The notes under the pieces were generated by a model that saw only the letters and a program-made list of their open reading frames with translations, searched no databases and was not told where the DNA came from. Source: Paraburkholderia xenovorans LB400 (GTDB taxonomy: Bacteria; Pseudomonadota; Gammaproteobacteria; Burkholderiales; Burkholderiaceae). From it: 64,000 nucleotides of DNA. The stretch lies in assembly GCF_000013645.1 (NCBI RefSeq), contig NC_007952.1, forward strand, positions 2,108,001-2,172,000, given 5' to 3'. Below, piece by piece: positions 1 through 7,436 of the stretch (position 1 is its first letter; each line of letters begins with the position of its first letter). The position numbers and the translations under genes are program-made.

Positions 1-458
1 GCGACGCCTTGCACGATCCGCGAGATCACCAGCATGTGTCCACTGGTGGCAAAACCGCACAGCGCCGAAGCGACCACGAACGCCGCCATGCCCGTCATGA
101 ACATGCGGCGGCGGCCGAACAGGTCGCCGAGCCGACCGCCCGTGATCAGCAGCACCGCGTACGCCGACGCATAGGCGGAGACCACGAGTTGCAATTGCGC
201 GTCGCTGGCGTTCAAGCCGGTGCGGATCGAGGGCAGCGCGAGATTCACGATGAAATAGTCGAGCGGCGCGAGGAAAGCACCGACGAACAGCACGGCAAGC
301 GCGAGCCCCTGGCGTTCAGAACGCGGCTGGGCCTTGTCGATGGATGCCGCCGCGCTCGCGGCCACGGCGCCCGGACAGGTCACCGCGCAAGCCGCGCCGC
401 CCGCGGCGTTGGGCCCAACGAATGTCGCCGGAGCGGACTTGATTGCTTCGCTTTTCAT
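1..458 (-). CDS. MFS drug-efflux transporter, N-terminal part (cut by window edge)
   Basis: The N-terminal 152 residues of a major facilitator are visible; the rest lies left of the window. After a low-complexity Ala-rich leader of about 50 residues the first membrane helix begins (LALAVLFVGAFLAPLDYFIV), followed by an N-x-ALP motif and the loop motif GGRLGDLFGRRR that is diagnostic of MFS antiporters. The LDYFIVNLALPSI pattern fits the 14-helix DHA2 group of proton-driven drug exporters. It starts 30 bp downstream of a co-directional TetR gene, so the two probably form a repressor-pump unit. The start codon lies inside an operator-like site (457-477). Substrate cannot be told. Confidence 0.85.
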   Translation of the reverse strand, partial: MKSEAIKSAPATFVGPNAAGGAACAVTCPGAVAASAAASIDKAQPRSERQGLALAVLFVGAFLAPLDYFIVNLALPSIRTGLNASDAQLQLVVSAYASAYAVLLITGGRLGDLFGRRRMFMTGMAAFVVASALCGFATSGHMLVISRIVQGV

Positions 459-477
459 GACTGATCGTTCAAAAATT
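457..477. promoter_or_regulatory. Putative TetR operator copy 1, at the transporter start
   Basis: On the plus strand the site reads ATGACT-GAT-CGTTCAA followed by AAAATT. It is near-identical (17 of 21 positions by eye) to a site at 1152-1172 in front of the tetR gene. The TGAC...GTTCA core is an imperfect inverted repeat, as TetR-family operators usually are. It sits in the tetR-MFS gap and covers the transporter start codon. Inference: the adjacent TetR protein binds both sites. Confidence 0.5.
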
Positions 478-488
478 CAGCAAAAAAA

Positions 489-1139
489 TTAGACGAGCGC
501 GCGCATGGCGACGTCCACTATTCCTGTCAGCGCGTCTTCCTTGTGGGCGACCCGCCCCAGCACGCGCAAGCCTTGCATCACGCAAAGCAGGAAATCGCCG
601 ACGGCTTTTTCGTCGAGCGTGGAGTTGAATGCGCCGCTCGCCTGGCCGCGAATCACCGAGGCCGCCAGCAGCGTTGCCATGCGGCGCTGAACCGCGGCGA
701 CGCGGCTGCGCAGCTCCTCGTCACCCGGCTGCATTTCCAGCGTGGTGTTGGTGATGAAGCAGCTGCGCTCGCCGGTTAGCGCGCACGCGACCCGCGCGTA
801 GTGCAGCAAGGCATTGCGCAGCGCTTCTTCCGGCGGGACCGGCGCGTTGAGCCGCTCGGCGAGCCGCGCGACCGAACCTTCCGCGTAGTGATCGAGCGCG
901 GCCAGCATGATGCCGTGCTTGTCGCCGAATACGCCGTAGAGACTGCCGCGCAACAGGCCGGTGGCCTTGCACAGGTCGTCGATCGAAGTGGCGTGGTAGC
1001 CGTGATTCCAGAACACCTGGCTCGCGCTCGCCAATACGGTGTCCGTGTCGAATTCGCGCGGCCGGCCTCGCAGGCACACCTCGCCAGCTTTTTTCGCGGA
1101 CGGCTTGGCGGGATGTTTCGGATTGGCAGATTGCTTCAT
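489..1139 (-). CDS. TetR/AcrR-family transcriptional regulator
   Basis: A 216-residue repressor of the TetR family. A basic N-terminal tail of about 25 residues (KPSAKKAGEVCLRGRPREFD) precedes the helix-turn-helix at roughly residues 31-75, with the family pattern ATSIDDLCKATGLLRGSLYGVFGDK. The C-terminal half is the helical ligand-binding and dimerisation domain. The GRPREFD start and GSLYGVFGDK recognition helix resemble AcrR/NemR-like regulators of efflux and electrophile response. It is followed 30 bp downstream by the MFS transporter gene, and a second copy of the operator-like element overlaps its own promoter, so autorepression and pump repression are likely. The ligand is unknown. Confidence 0.9.
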   Translation of the reverse strand: MKQSANPKHPAKPSAKKAGEVCLRGRPREFDTDTVLASASQVFWNHGYHATSIDDLCKATGLLRGSLYGVFGDKHGIMLAALDHYAEGSVARLAERLNAPVPPEEALRNALLHYARVACALTGERSCFITNTTLEMQPGDEELRSRVAAVQRRMATLLAASVIRGQASGAFNSTLDEKAVGDFLLCVMQGLRVLGRVAHKEDALTGIVDVAMRALV

Positions 1140-1146
1140 GCAACGG

Positions 1147-1175
1147 ATATTATGACTAACCGTTCAAGAAATCAA
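1147..1175 (-). promoter_or_regulatory. tetR promoter with operator copy 2
   Basis: On the minus strand a -35 box TTGATT (1175-1170) and a -10 box TAATAT (1152-1147) are separated by 17 bp. The operator-like element at 1152-1172 (plus strand ATGACT-AAC-CGTTCAA) fills the spacer, so a bound repressor would block polymerase. The same element recurs at 457-477. Confidence 0.5.
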
Positions 1176-1302
1176 GGCGAGTTTCCGTGGGTGAGGTGGG
1201 GAGCGGGTGCCGGACCAAACAAAAACGGGCGCCGGTTTTTGCCCGGGCGCCGGCTTCTTCATCGCTTCTGAACGACTGCCACGACCGCAGAAAAACGCGA
1301 AC

Positions 1303-1728
1303 TCAGGTTTCGAGCTTCGCATCCATCGTGATCGTAGCGTTCAGAACTTTCGACACCGGGCAACCGGCTTTGGCGTCGGCGGTGGCCTTCTCGAAGGCCG
1401 CCTTGTCGCCGCCGGGAATCTTCACGGCCACGTCGAGATGGACCGCGGTGATGGCAAAACCGCCGCCGTCCTTGTCGAGCGTAACGGTTGCCGTGGTGCC
1501 GATACGCTCGGGCGTGATGCCGGCCTTGCCCAGCTCCGCCGACAGCGCCATCGAGAAACATCCCGCATGCGCAGCCGCAATCAGCTCTTCCGGATTCGTG
1601 CCGATGCCGTCCGCGAAGCGTGTCGAAAACGAGTATTGGGTCTCCTTGAGGACGCCGCTGTCGGTGGAAATCGAGCCCTTGCCGTCCTGCAGGCCGCCTT
1701 GCCAGACTGCTGATGCCTTGCGCTTCAT
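1303..1728 (-). CDS. OsmC-family peroxiredoxin
   Basis: A 141-residue OsmC/Ohr-fold thiol peroxidase that reduces organic hydroperoxides. The two reactive cysteines are present: Cys57 in AAHAGCFSMAL and Cys123 in AGCPVSKVLN, with the supporting Arg37 (STRFADG) and the PEELIAAAHA helix. The pattern GTNPEELIAAAHAGCFSMAL is OsmC rather than Ohr type. The start at 1728 is chosen because a good ribosome-binding site (AGGAGAG) lies 5 bp upstream; the reading frame stays open further upstream but without such a site. It stands alone, with no regulator adjacent, so stress induction cannot be read from context. Cytoplasmic. Confidence 0.92.
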   Translation of the reverse strand: MKRKASAVWQGGLQDGKGSISTDSGVLKETQYSFSTRFADGIGTNPEELIAAAHAGCFSMALSAELGKAGITPERIGTTATVTLDKDGGGFAITAVHLDVAVKIPGGDKAAFEKATADAKAGCPVSKVLNATITMDAKLET

Positions 1729-2106
1729 TGCTCTCTCCTGTTTGTGCCCTGCTTCGCGCGCTCCGCGACCGGATCTGATGCCCGCCGCAACGGTCCCGCC
1801 CGGATGTTTTGCGGTTTCGGCATCGGTCGCGAGTGCCCCTGGGAATTTCCTTCGGGGCTTGCCGCACGGCGCTGCAGGCGCGGGCGGGGAACCGAACTTC
1901 ATCATAGGCGCTTCCGTGTGCCAGCGTCGTGACGATGCCGGCAATCGGTCGAAACAGAAGCGTCTCCAACAACTGTATCAATTACCGTAATAATCTTTCC
2001 CCGGAAAGCCGCTTTTTCACCGACCTCGCAAGAAATAGACTGCGTTCAACAGATCGGCACACAGCATTCAACCGATCTCACCAACAATCGAATACTGGAG
2101 GTCATC
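1729..2106. other. Divergent intergenic region, no gene seen
   Basis: This 378-bp stretch separates the OsmC gene (left, minus strand) from the DUF4148 gene (right, plus strand) and must carry both promoters. The only clear element is the strong ribosome-binding site of the DUF4148 gene (GGAGG, 2097-2101). No convincing small gene, terminator or repeat was found. Confidence 0.5.
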
Positions 2107-2415
2107 ATGAAATCGCTTATTTCCGCAGTGGTCATCGCGTCCGCGCTCGTCGTTCCGGCTGTCTCGTTCGCCCAGCAGGAGAATGGTCCGGTGACGCGCG
2201 CGCAGGTGCGCGCCGAACTGGTTGCCGCGCAAAAAGCGGGCCTCCTGAATCAGAACGACATCGACTATCCGAAGACGATGCCGCAAAACGGTACGGCAGT
2301 GGCCGCCGTTGCGCAGGGCTCGCAGGACGTCGGCGGCGCAAAGGTAGGCTCCTCGGATGCAGGCGCGCCGAACTCGGTGCAGCAACGCCTGTTCTCGACG
2401 TATCGCGGCCAATAA
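2107..2415 (+). CDS. DUF4148 small exported protein
   Basis: A 102-residue protein with a clear Sec signal peptide: Lys2, a hydrophobic core (LISAVVIASALVVPAV) and an Ala-Gln-Gln cleavage region near residue 22. The mature part has the TRAQVRAELVAAQKAGLL block that defines DUF4148, followed by a low-complexity Gly/Ala/Ser tail. DUF4148 proteins are abundant, small and periplasmic in Burkholderiaceae; no biochemical role is established. GGAGG lies 5 bp before the start. The gene stands alone and ends before a strong bidirectional terminator. Confidence 0.9.
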   Translation: MKSLISAVVIASALVVPAVSFAQQENGPVTRAQVRAELVAAQKAGLLNQNDIDYPKTMPQNGTAVAAVAQGSQDVGGAKVGSSDAGAPNSVQQRLFSTYRGQ

Positions 2416-2503
2416 TCGGCAAGCGCGGCAAGCCGCGCGGTCGCGCGGTGCGGTTCCTGCCGTTGTAGCCAGTGCATGGAAGGGGACGGTGTAGCAGCAG
2501 TCA

Positions 2504-2544
2504 AGAAACGCCCCGGTTGCGAAGTTCGCAACCGGGGCGTTTCT
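2504..2544. terminator. Bidirectional intrinsic terminator
   Basis: A near-perfect 20-bp inverted repeat (left arm 2504-2523, right arm 2525-2544) with GC-rich centre and AAA/TTT ends on the two sides. It lies between the converging DUF4148 and CMD-like genes, as expected for a terminator serving both. Confidence 0.85.
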
Positions 2545-2603
2545 ATTGCGCGGTGACTTTGGCCGTAGCCTCTATGCCGCTACTCAGCTACTCAACTTTT
2601 CAG

Positions 2604-3161
2604 CTACTCAGCGAACGGCAAACTCTCCTGCCCGACCGCACGCATGTCGAACACGTTCAGCGTCATCGCCACCAATGCGTAGTAGCCAAGCAGACCCACC
2701 AGGTTGATCACCACCCGATGCCCGAAACGCTCGACTGCCTTCGCATAAGTCGCATCCGAAACGCGCTTCGTGTCGTACAGTTCGCTCGCGAAATCGTGAA
2801 TCAACGCGTCGTCGGCTTGCGCGAAATCCGGCCGCCGGCCATCGCGAATCGCCTCGGCATCCGCGGCGCGCACACCGGCTTCCAGCGCGATCGGATGGTG
2901 GATATACCATTCCGCCTGCGCCTGCCAGCGAGCCGCGGTTACCAGAATCGCCAGTTCCGAGAGGCGCAGCGGCAAACCGGTCCGGTAGCGGCAGAAAGCG
3001 CCCAGACGCTGCGCTTGCTGGGCCAGTTCCGGACTGTGAATCCAGCCGAGAAACGGCCCGTTCAGATTGCCGCGCGGGCCCGACAGAATTTCGTCCAGCA
3101 CCGCTTTCTGTTCGGGCGTGGCATCGGACAGGTCGAAGTGAGGCAAACGCTCGGTCATCAT
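2604..3161 (-). CDS. Carboxymuconolactone decarboxylase-like protein
   Basis: A 185-residue all-helical protein of the carboxymuconolactone decarboxylase (CMD)/AhpD-like superfamily. The family signature is LPLRLSELAILVTAARWQAQAEWYIH, roughly residues 63-88, followed by the helix containing AIRDGRRPDF. AhpD-type proteins need a CxxC pair; none is present here, so a thiol peroxidase role is unlikely and a lactone-hydrolase, decarboxylase or accessory role is more plausible. It is the last gene of a probable RpiR-C45-aminotransferase-CMD unit, starting 32 bp after the aminotransferase stop. The exact reaction is unknown. Confidence 0.8.
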   Translation of the reverse strand: MMTERLPHFDLSDATPEQKAVLDEILSGPRGNLNGPFLGWIHSPELAQQAQRLGAFCRYRTGLPLRLSELAILVTAARWQAQAEWYIHHPIALEAGVRAADAEAIRDGRRPDFAQADDALIHDFASELYDTKRVSDATYAKAVERFGHRVVINLVGLLGYYALVAMTLNVFDMRAVGQESLPFAE

Positions 3162-3193
3162 CGTTCTCGCAAGTCGTGGTGGCGTTGAAGGTT

Positions 3194-4522
3194 TCAGACG
3201 GCGGCCAGCGCGCCGTCAATTGCATCGGTAAGCCGGCTGACAATTTCGTCGATGTCGCGCGCGGTACAGATGAAAGGCGGCGCCAGCAGCACATGATCGC
3301 CGATCTTGCCGTCGACCGTGCCGCCCATCGGATACACCATCAAACCGCGCGCAAACGCTTCGCGCCGGATTGCAGCGTGCAGCTTGAGGGCAGCGTCGAA
3401 CGGCGTTTTGCCGGCGCGGTCCCTGACCAGTTCCACACCGACGAACAACCCGCGTCCGCGCACGTCGCCGATATGCGGATGCTGCGCGTAGTGCTCGCGC
3501 AACCGGACGCGCAACTGTTCGCCACGCGCCAGCACGTTGGGCAGCAGATTGTCTTCCTCGATCACGCGTTGCACTTCCAGCGCCGCGGCGCAGGCGGTGG
3601 CATGGCCGATATAGGTATGGCCATGCTGAAAGAACCCCGAGCCGCCGACGATCGCCTGATAAATCCGCTCGCTCACGAGCGTCGCGCCGATCGGCTGATA
3701 ACCCGCGCCAAGCCCTTTGGCGATGGTCAGGATATCGGGCGCCACGCCGTCTTCCTCGCAGGCATAAAGATAGCCGGTGCGGCCCATGCCGGACATGATC
3801 TCGTCGAGAATCAGCAGCACGCCGTAGCGGTCGCACACCGCGCGAATCTTGCGGAAGTACTCGCGCACCGGCGGCACGGCGCCGGCCGTCGCGCCGACCA
3901 CCGTTTCGGCGATGAAAGCGGCGACCGTGTCCGCGCCGAGTTCGAGAATCTTGCGCTCGAGTTCGTCGGCGAGACGCTGCGCGAAGGCCTCTTCGGTTTC
4001 GTCCGCGCGCTGCTCGCGATACGCGTAACACGGGCTCACGTGATGCGCTTCGATCAGAATCGGCAGGAACGGCTCACGGCGCCACGCATTGCCGCCGATT
4101 GCCAGCGCCCCCAGCGTGTTGCCGTGATAACTCTGACGACGCGCGATGAAATGGCGCCGCCGCGGTTCGCCCTTCTCCACGAAATACTGGCGCGCGAGTT
4201 TCAGCGCCGCCTCGATCGCCTCCGAGCCGCCCGAGACGAAATACACATGTTCGAGCCCTTGCGGCGCGCTCGCCACCAGGCGGTCGGCGAGCGCTTCGGC
4301 GGGCTCGGTGGTGAAGAACGACGTATGCGCATACGGCAGCTGCTGCGACTGCCGTTTGATCGCATCGATCACGCGCTGGTTGCTGTGCCCGAGACACGAA
4401 ACGGCGGCACCGCCGGATGCATCGATATAGCGCTTGCCCGTGGAATCGATGATCTCGATACCCTCGCCCGCGACGGCGACCGGCAGCAATTGCTTCGGTA
4501 AACGATGGAACACTGTGGACAT
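3194..4522 (-). CDS. Class III (omega) aminotransferase, PLP-dependent
   Basis: A 442-residue aspartate-aminotransferase-fold enzyme of class III. Visible signatures are the phosphate-binding SGGSEAIEAALKLAR (residues 98-111), the Asp that holds the pyridine nitrogen in LILDEIMSGMGRTG (Asp240) and the Schiff-base lysine in TIAKGLGAGYQPIGA (Lys269). These enzymes move amino groups from amines or omega-amino acids to keto acids. The length is typical. It lies 32 bp downstream of the C45-like hydrolase gene and 32 bp upstream of the CMD-like gene. An enzyme releasing an amine followed by a transaminase suggests amide or N-acyl-amine catabolism, but the substrate is not known. Confidence 0.92.
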   Translation of the reverse strand: MSTVFHRLPKQLLPVAVAGEGIEIIDSTGKRYIDASGGAAVSCLGHSNQRVIDAIKRQSQQLPYAHTSFFTTEPAEALADRLVASAPQGLEHVYFVSGGSEAIEAALKLARQYFVEKGEPRRRHFIARRQSYHGNTLGALAIGGNAWRREPFLPILIEAHHVSPCYAYREQRADETEEAFAQRLADELERKILELGADTVAAFIAETVVGATAGAVPPVREYFRKIRAVCDRYGVLLILDEIMSGMGRTGYLYACEEDGVAPDILTIAKGLGAGYQPIGATLVSERIYQAIVGGSGFFQHGHTYIGHATACAAALEVQRVIEEDNLLPNVLARGEQLRVRLREHYAQHPHIGDVRGRGLFVGVELVRDRAGKTPFDAALKLHAAIRREAFARGLMVYPMGGTVDGKIGDHVLLAPPFICTARDIDEIVSRLTDAIDGALAAV

Positions 4523-4554
4523 GATTTAGGTTTCCTGTTGATTGCGACAGCCGT

Positions 4555-5616
4555 TCACGCGCCGGTCTGTCCGCATGCCGCGCGGGCGATGAAAGCGTCG
4601 AATGCGCGCTGTCCTTGCCGATAAACCTTCATCGACACACCCGCGCCGCCGATCTCGAAGAGCGCGGTGGCAAGCGTGTTTTCTCCATCGGGATCGAGCG
4701 GGTCGTCGCGATAGATCGGCAGGCCGGATGGCGCGCGATCTTGCAAAACATCGAGCAGGGCGGCCGGTTGTAACGGGCGGCTGAGCGCGGGCAACAGCGC
4801 ATTCACGCGCGCCTGCCGCTCACGCGAAGAATCCGTGACGATTTGTGCTTCGGCTTCGCAGCCCGGATGAATCATGTGGTTCGCGTGGCCGTATAGATTC
4901 GGCACCGTCTGCACGGAACAGCGCCGCGCGCTGACTTCGACGCTGACAAGGCGCGCGTCGCCCGCGCAGCCGAGCGTGTGATGAAAGCCGCTCGCGGCCG
5001 GCGTGTCGCGCAGGATATGCAGCGCTTCGTCGAGCGAGGCGGCGTCGAGTACGGCTCGCGCGAGGATCATTCGCGGCACGCCGGCAACGGGTGCGCGGAT
5101 GCGCAGGTTGTTGATCGCCTGCACGACGCCGGCACGGCTCGCGGCGAACGTGTGTCCGGGCAGCGAGCCAGGGTAATGGAAGCTCACGAAGCCCGGCTTG
5201 CCGGCCGGCCGAACTTCCACCAGCGCGCAACGCTCGCCCAGAAACGGATCGCCGTCTTCGTTGTGCGCAATGAAGCGCGTGTCGCCAACGTGCGCCGCCA
5301 ACGTGGTGCAGCCGTCCGGCACGTTGTGAATCAGTTCACCGCGGCAGTTCCAGAGGAACATGTCTTCCGCCGTCCAGCCCAAGCCGGCCGCCATGCCGTC
5401 GAGTTCAACCAGCAGTGCCGGGAAATGCGCGTGCGCCGCCTCGCGCAACTTGTGCACGAACGGGGCACCTCGCCAGCGCCGAACCGCCTGCCATGCGCGG
5501 CTCTGACGCATGTAGCCGGCGAACACCGGTCTGGCGAGTTCGCCCAGGCGGTAGCCGATTTCATATGGCTCACCGCTCGCCTGGAACAGATCCAACCCCT
5601 GCTTCGACGCCACCAT
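4555..5616 (-). CDS. C45-type Ntn-hydrolase (acyl-CoA:6-APA acyltransferase-like)
   Basis: A 353-residue protein of the penicillin acyltransferase-like N-terminal-nucleophile family (peptidase C45). These are made as precursors that cleave before a Cys, which becomes the catalytic nucleophile; the matching site is Asp-Gly|Cys103-Thr-Thr, followed by the characteristic HNEDGDPF at 118-125. Family members hydrolyse or transfer acyl amides; bacterial ones usually act on small N-acyl compounds rather than penicillins. The Met at 5616 is chosen because a promoter (TTGACA/TATAAA) lies just upstream and the longer frame would start inside it; the ribosome-binding site is weak. First structural gene after the RpiR regulator. 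Confidence 0.82.
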   Translation of the reverse strand: MVASKQGLDLFQASGEPYEIGYRLGELARPVFAGYMRQSRAWQAVRRWRGAPFVHKLREAAHAHFPALLVELDGMAAGLGWTAEDMFLWNCRGELIHNVPDGCTTLAAHVGDTRFIAHNEDGDPFLGERCALVEVRPAGKPGFVSFHYPGSLPGHTFAASRAGVVQAINNLRIRAPVAGVPRMILARAVLDAASLDEALHILRDTPAASGFHHTLGCAGDARLVSVEVSARRCSVQTVPNLYGHANHMIHPGCEAEAQIVTDSSRERQARVNALLPALSRPLQPAALLDVLQDRAPSGLPIYRDDPLDPDGENTLATALFEIGGAGVSMKVYRQGQRAFDAFIARAACGQTGA

Positions 5617-5643
5617 TCGCACCCATTCAACAATCGGTATGCA

Positions 5644-5673
5644 TTTATACTTCTCAACAACAATTGTTGTCAA
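5644..5673 (-). promoter_or_regulatory. Promoter of the C45-aminotransferase-CMD genes with palindromic operator
   Basis: On the minus strand a consensus -35 TTGACA (5673-5668) and a near-consensus -10 TATAAA (5649-5644) are 18 bp apart. A perfect 14-bp palindrome ACAACA-AT-TGTTGT (5657-5670) overlaps the -35 and spacer. The stretch TGACAACAATTGTT is repeated with one change in front of the RpiR gene (6631-6644), pointing to RpiR as the binding protein. Confidence 0.6.
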
Positions 5674-5745
5674 ACAATGCGACGCCGATTCAAAGGGAGC
5701 GGTCCTGCTTCACACCAGACCCCGGCCCGATTCAGAAGGAAATAT

Positions 5746-6600
5746 TCAAGGCACGTACGCGCCTTTTGCATGCAGCGACTGTTCCGCAATGGCGAGCTGC
5801 TCGACCGCGCCCGCTCCCTCGAGCGCCAGCAGATGCGCGACCAGCGACTCGGTGATTGCCGTCGCCGCCACCAGCGAAGGGAAAAACGAAGGACTTTCGT
5901 GCGAAAAGATCAGTACCTTGTCGGCATTCAAGGCGATCGGCGACACGGCGCTGTCGGTGATCGCGATCAGCTTACTGCCCTTTTCCAGCGCGGCTTCGGC
6001 CACGCGTACGGCTTCCACCGAATACGGCGCGAAACTGATCACGATGGTCGCGCTGTCGCGCTCGACGGTGCGCAACTGCATCTCCAGCGTACCGGCCTCG
6101 CCGTTGAGCAAGGACACAGAGGAACGGAACAGCCGGTATCCGTAGACGAGACCGAACGCCACCGCGTAACAGGAGCGGAAACCGGCCACATGGACGTGCG
6201 GCGCGCGCCGCAACAGACGCGCCGCCTCCACGATCACGCGGCCGTTATGCGCGGCGGTCACCTCGAGATTGTGCTGTTGCGCGACCAGCAGGTCGTTCGC
6301 CAGCGCGTCTTTCGATTTGACGAGCGAACGGGCGCGGCTCGCGAGCGGTTCGGGCCGCGTGCGAACGCGCGCGACGAAGAGGTTGCGCAACTCGTTCCAG
6401 CCAGGGAAACCGAGTTGCTGCGACAGGCGCACCAGTGAGGCCGGTTGCACCTGCGCCCGTTCGGCCACCTTGCGCATGGATGAGACCGCGACCTCGTCGG
6501 GATGATCGAGCAGGAAGGCCGCCCCCATCTGGAACTGCGGACTCAGTTCTGAGAAGCGCGCCCGAATCAGGGCGGCGAGCTGGTCGAAACTGTCTGGCAT
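5746..6600 (-). CDS. RpiR/MurR-family transcriptional regulator
   Basis: A 284-residue regulator with an N-terminal RpiR helix-turn-helix (about residues 1-80; AVSSMRKVAERAQVQPASLV) and a C-terminal SIS domain (about 115-265; HVAGFRSCYAVAF and ISFAPYSVEAVRVAEAA). SIS domains normally bind phosphosugars, but many RpiR proteins sense other small molecules. The start at 6600 matches the usual family N-terminus; no clear ribosome-binding site is seen. The gene lies upstream of, and co-directional with, the C45-aminotransferase-CMD genes. An operator-like motif found before both this gene and the C45 gene suggests autoregulation and local control. Confidence 0.88.
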   Translation of the reverse strand: MPDSFDQLAALIRARFSELSPQFQMGAAFLLDHPDEVAVSSMRKVAERAQVQPASLVRLSQQLGFPGWNELRNLFVARVRTRPEPLASRARSLVKSKDALANDLLVAQQHNLEVTAAHNGRVIVEAARLLRRAPHVHVAGFRSCYAVAFGLVYGYRLFRSSVSLLNGEAGTLEMQLRTVERDSATIVISFAPYSVEAVRVAEAALEKGSKLIAITDSAVSPIALNADKVLIFSHESPSFFPSLVAATAITESLVAHLLALEGAGAVEQLAIAEQSLHAKGAYVP

Positions 6601-6630
6601 GCGGATGTACCGGGCGAACGGTCGGAAAGG

Positions 6631-6644
6631 TGACAACAAATGTT
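6631..6644. promoter_or_regulatory. Putative RpiR operator upstream of rpiR
   Basis: The plus-strand sequence TGACAACAAATGTT matches 13 of 14 bases of the element over the C45 promoter (minus strand 5672-5659). It lies 31 bp upstream of the RpiR start codon. Inference: autoregulatory site. Confidence 0.45.
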
Positions 6645-6736
6645 ACCACCCGGCACATGGCGTTCAGCAGGCGCTGCGGCGCAAATACGCCCCACCTCGG
6701 TCAGGCCTCAGGCCTGTGCGCCTCGGGCGCGGCATT

Positions 6737-7318
6737 TCAGTTACCTGGCTTCGACCCAAGCAGCAGAATATCTACCAGCCGCCGGGCACTTTGCTGCCAG
6801 TCAGGAGCGGAAGCGACATTCGAGACGCCAACGAGCGCACGTAACAAATCCAGCGGCTCCACGTCCGCCCGGATGTCGCCGCTCTCGACCGCTCGGGACA
6901 CGAGCGTGTTGATAGCTGCCTTGATTTGCGCCCCCGAACACTCAAACAGTTCGTTCGTTGCCCCACCCACGATTGAGTTCAGCGCCGGCGCAATAATCTT
7001 CTTGGTCGCAATGTAGTCGACGAACAGGAGCATCCATTTCCTCAGCGCCTCGTGCGCCGGCAATTCCTCAGTAAGCCGCCGCTCCTCCCCCGCGAGCCTT
7101 TCGACCTCTGCACGGTAGACGCTCTCGAGCAAAGCTTCACGCGTAGCGAAATGACGATAGAGCGTCCCCGGGCCAACGCCTGCCTGACGTGCAACCTCCT
7201 CGAGGCTGATGTCAGCTCCTCCAAGCGTGAAGGCTTTCTTTGCCTCTTCCAGAATGCGCTCCCGGTTGCGTTGCGCGTCGGCTCGCGGTTTCTTTTCTTT
7301 TAGCGTGGAGTCAGTCAT
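6737..7318 (-). CDS. TetR-family regulator (SDR-divergent)
   Basis: A 193-residue TetR-type repressor. The basic tail (KEKKPRADAQRNRERILEEA) leads into the helix-turn-helix at about residues 20-62 with the hallmark ISLEEVARQAGVGPGTLYRHF. The C-terminal helices form the ligand pocket, of the type often annotated as TetR_C_33 or similar. It is transcribed away from the short-chain dehydrogenase gene, and the shared region contains two identical-format inverted repeats, so it very likely represses that gene and itself. The inducer is unknown. Confidence 0.92.
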   Translation of the reverse strand: MTDSTLKEKKPRADAQRNRERILEEAKKAFTLGGADISLEEVARQAGVGPGTLYRHFATREALLESVYRAEVERLAGEERRLTEELPAHEALRKWMLLFVDYIATKKIIAPALNSIVGGATNELFECSGAQIKAAINTLVSRAVESGDIRADVEPLDLLRALVGVSNVASAPDWQQSARRLVDILLLGSKPGN

Positions 7319-7336
7319 AGAGCAAATTGCGCTTGC

Positions 7337-7388
7337 AAACGGAGGGATGCTCCGCTTAGTATTTATAAAACGGAGATTCCCTCCGCTT
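7337..7388. promoter_or_regulatory. Tandem TetR operators in the tetR-SDR divergent promoter
   Basis: Two sites have exactly the same form, AAACGGAG-N5-CTCCGCTT: 7337-7357 and 7368-7388, centres 31 bp apart (three helical turns). A plausible plus-strand promoter runs through the first (TTGCAA at 7333-7338, TAGTAT at 7357-7362, 18-bp spacer). The arrangement predicts cooperative binding by two TetR dimers on one DNA face. Confidence 0.8.
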
Positions 7389-7436
7389 TAATGGATTATA
7401 AAGGCAGCGTCAATCTTACAGTGATGGAGACGTGGC

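Noticed and set aside
2604-3161. AhpD alkylhydroperoxidase
   Set aside because: The required CxxC active site is absent.
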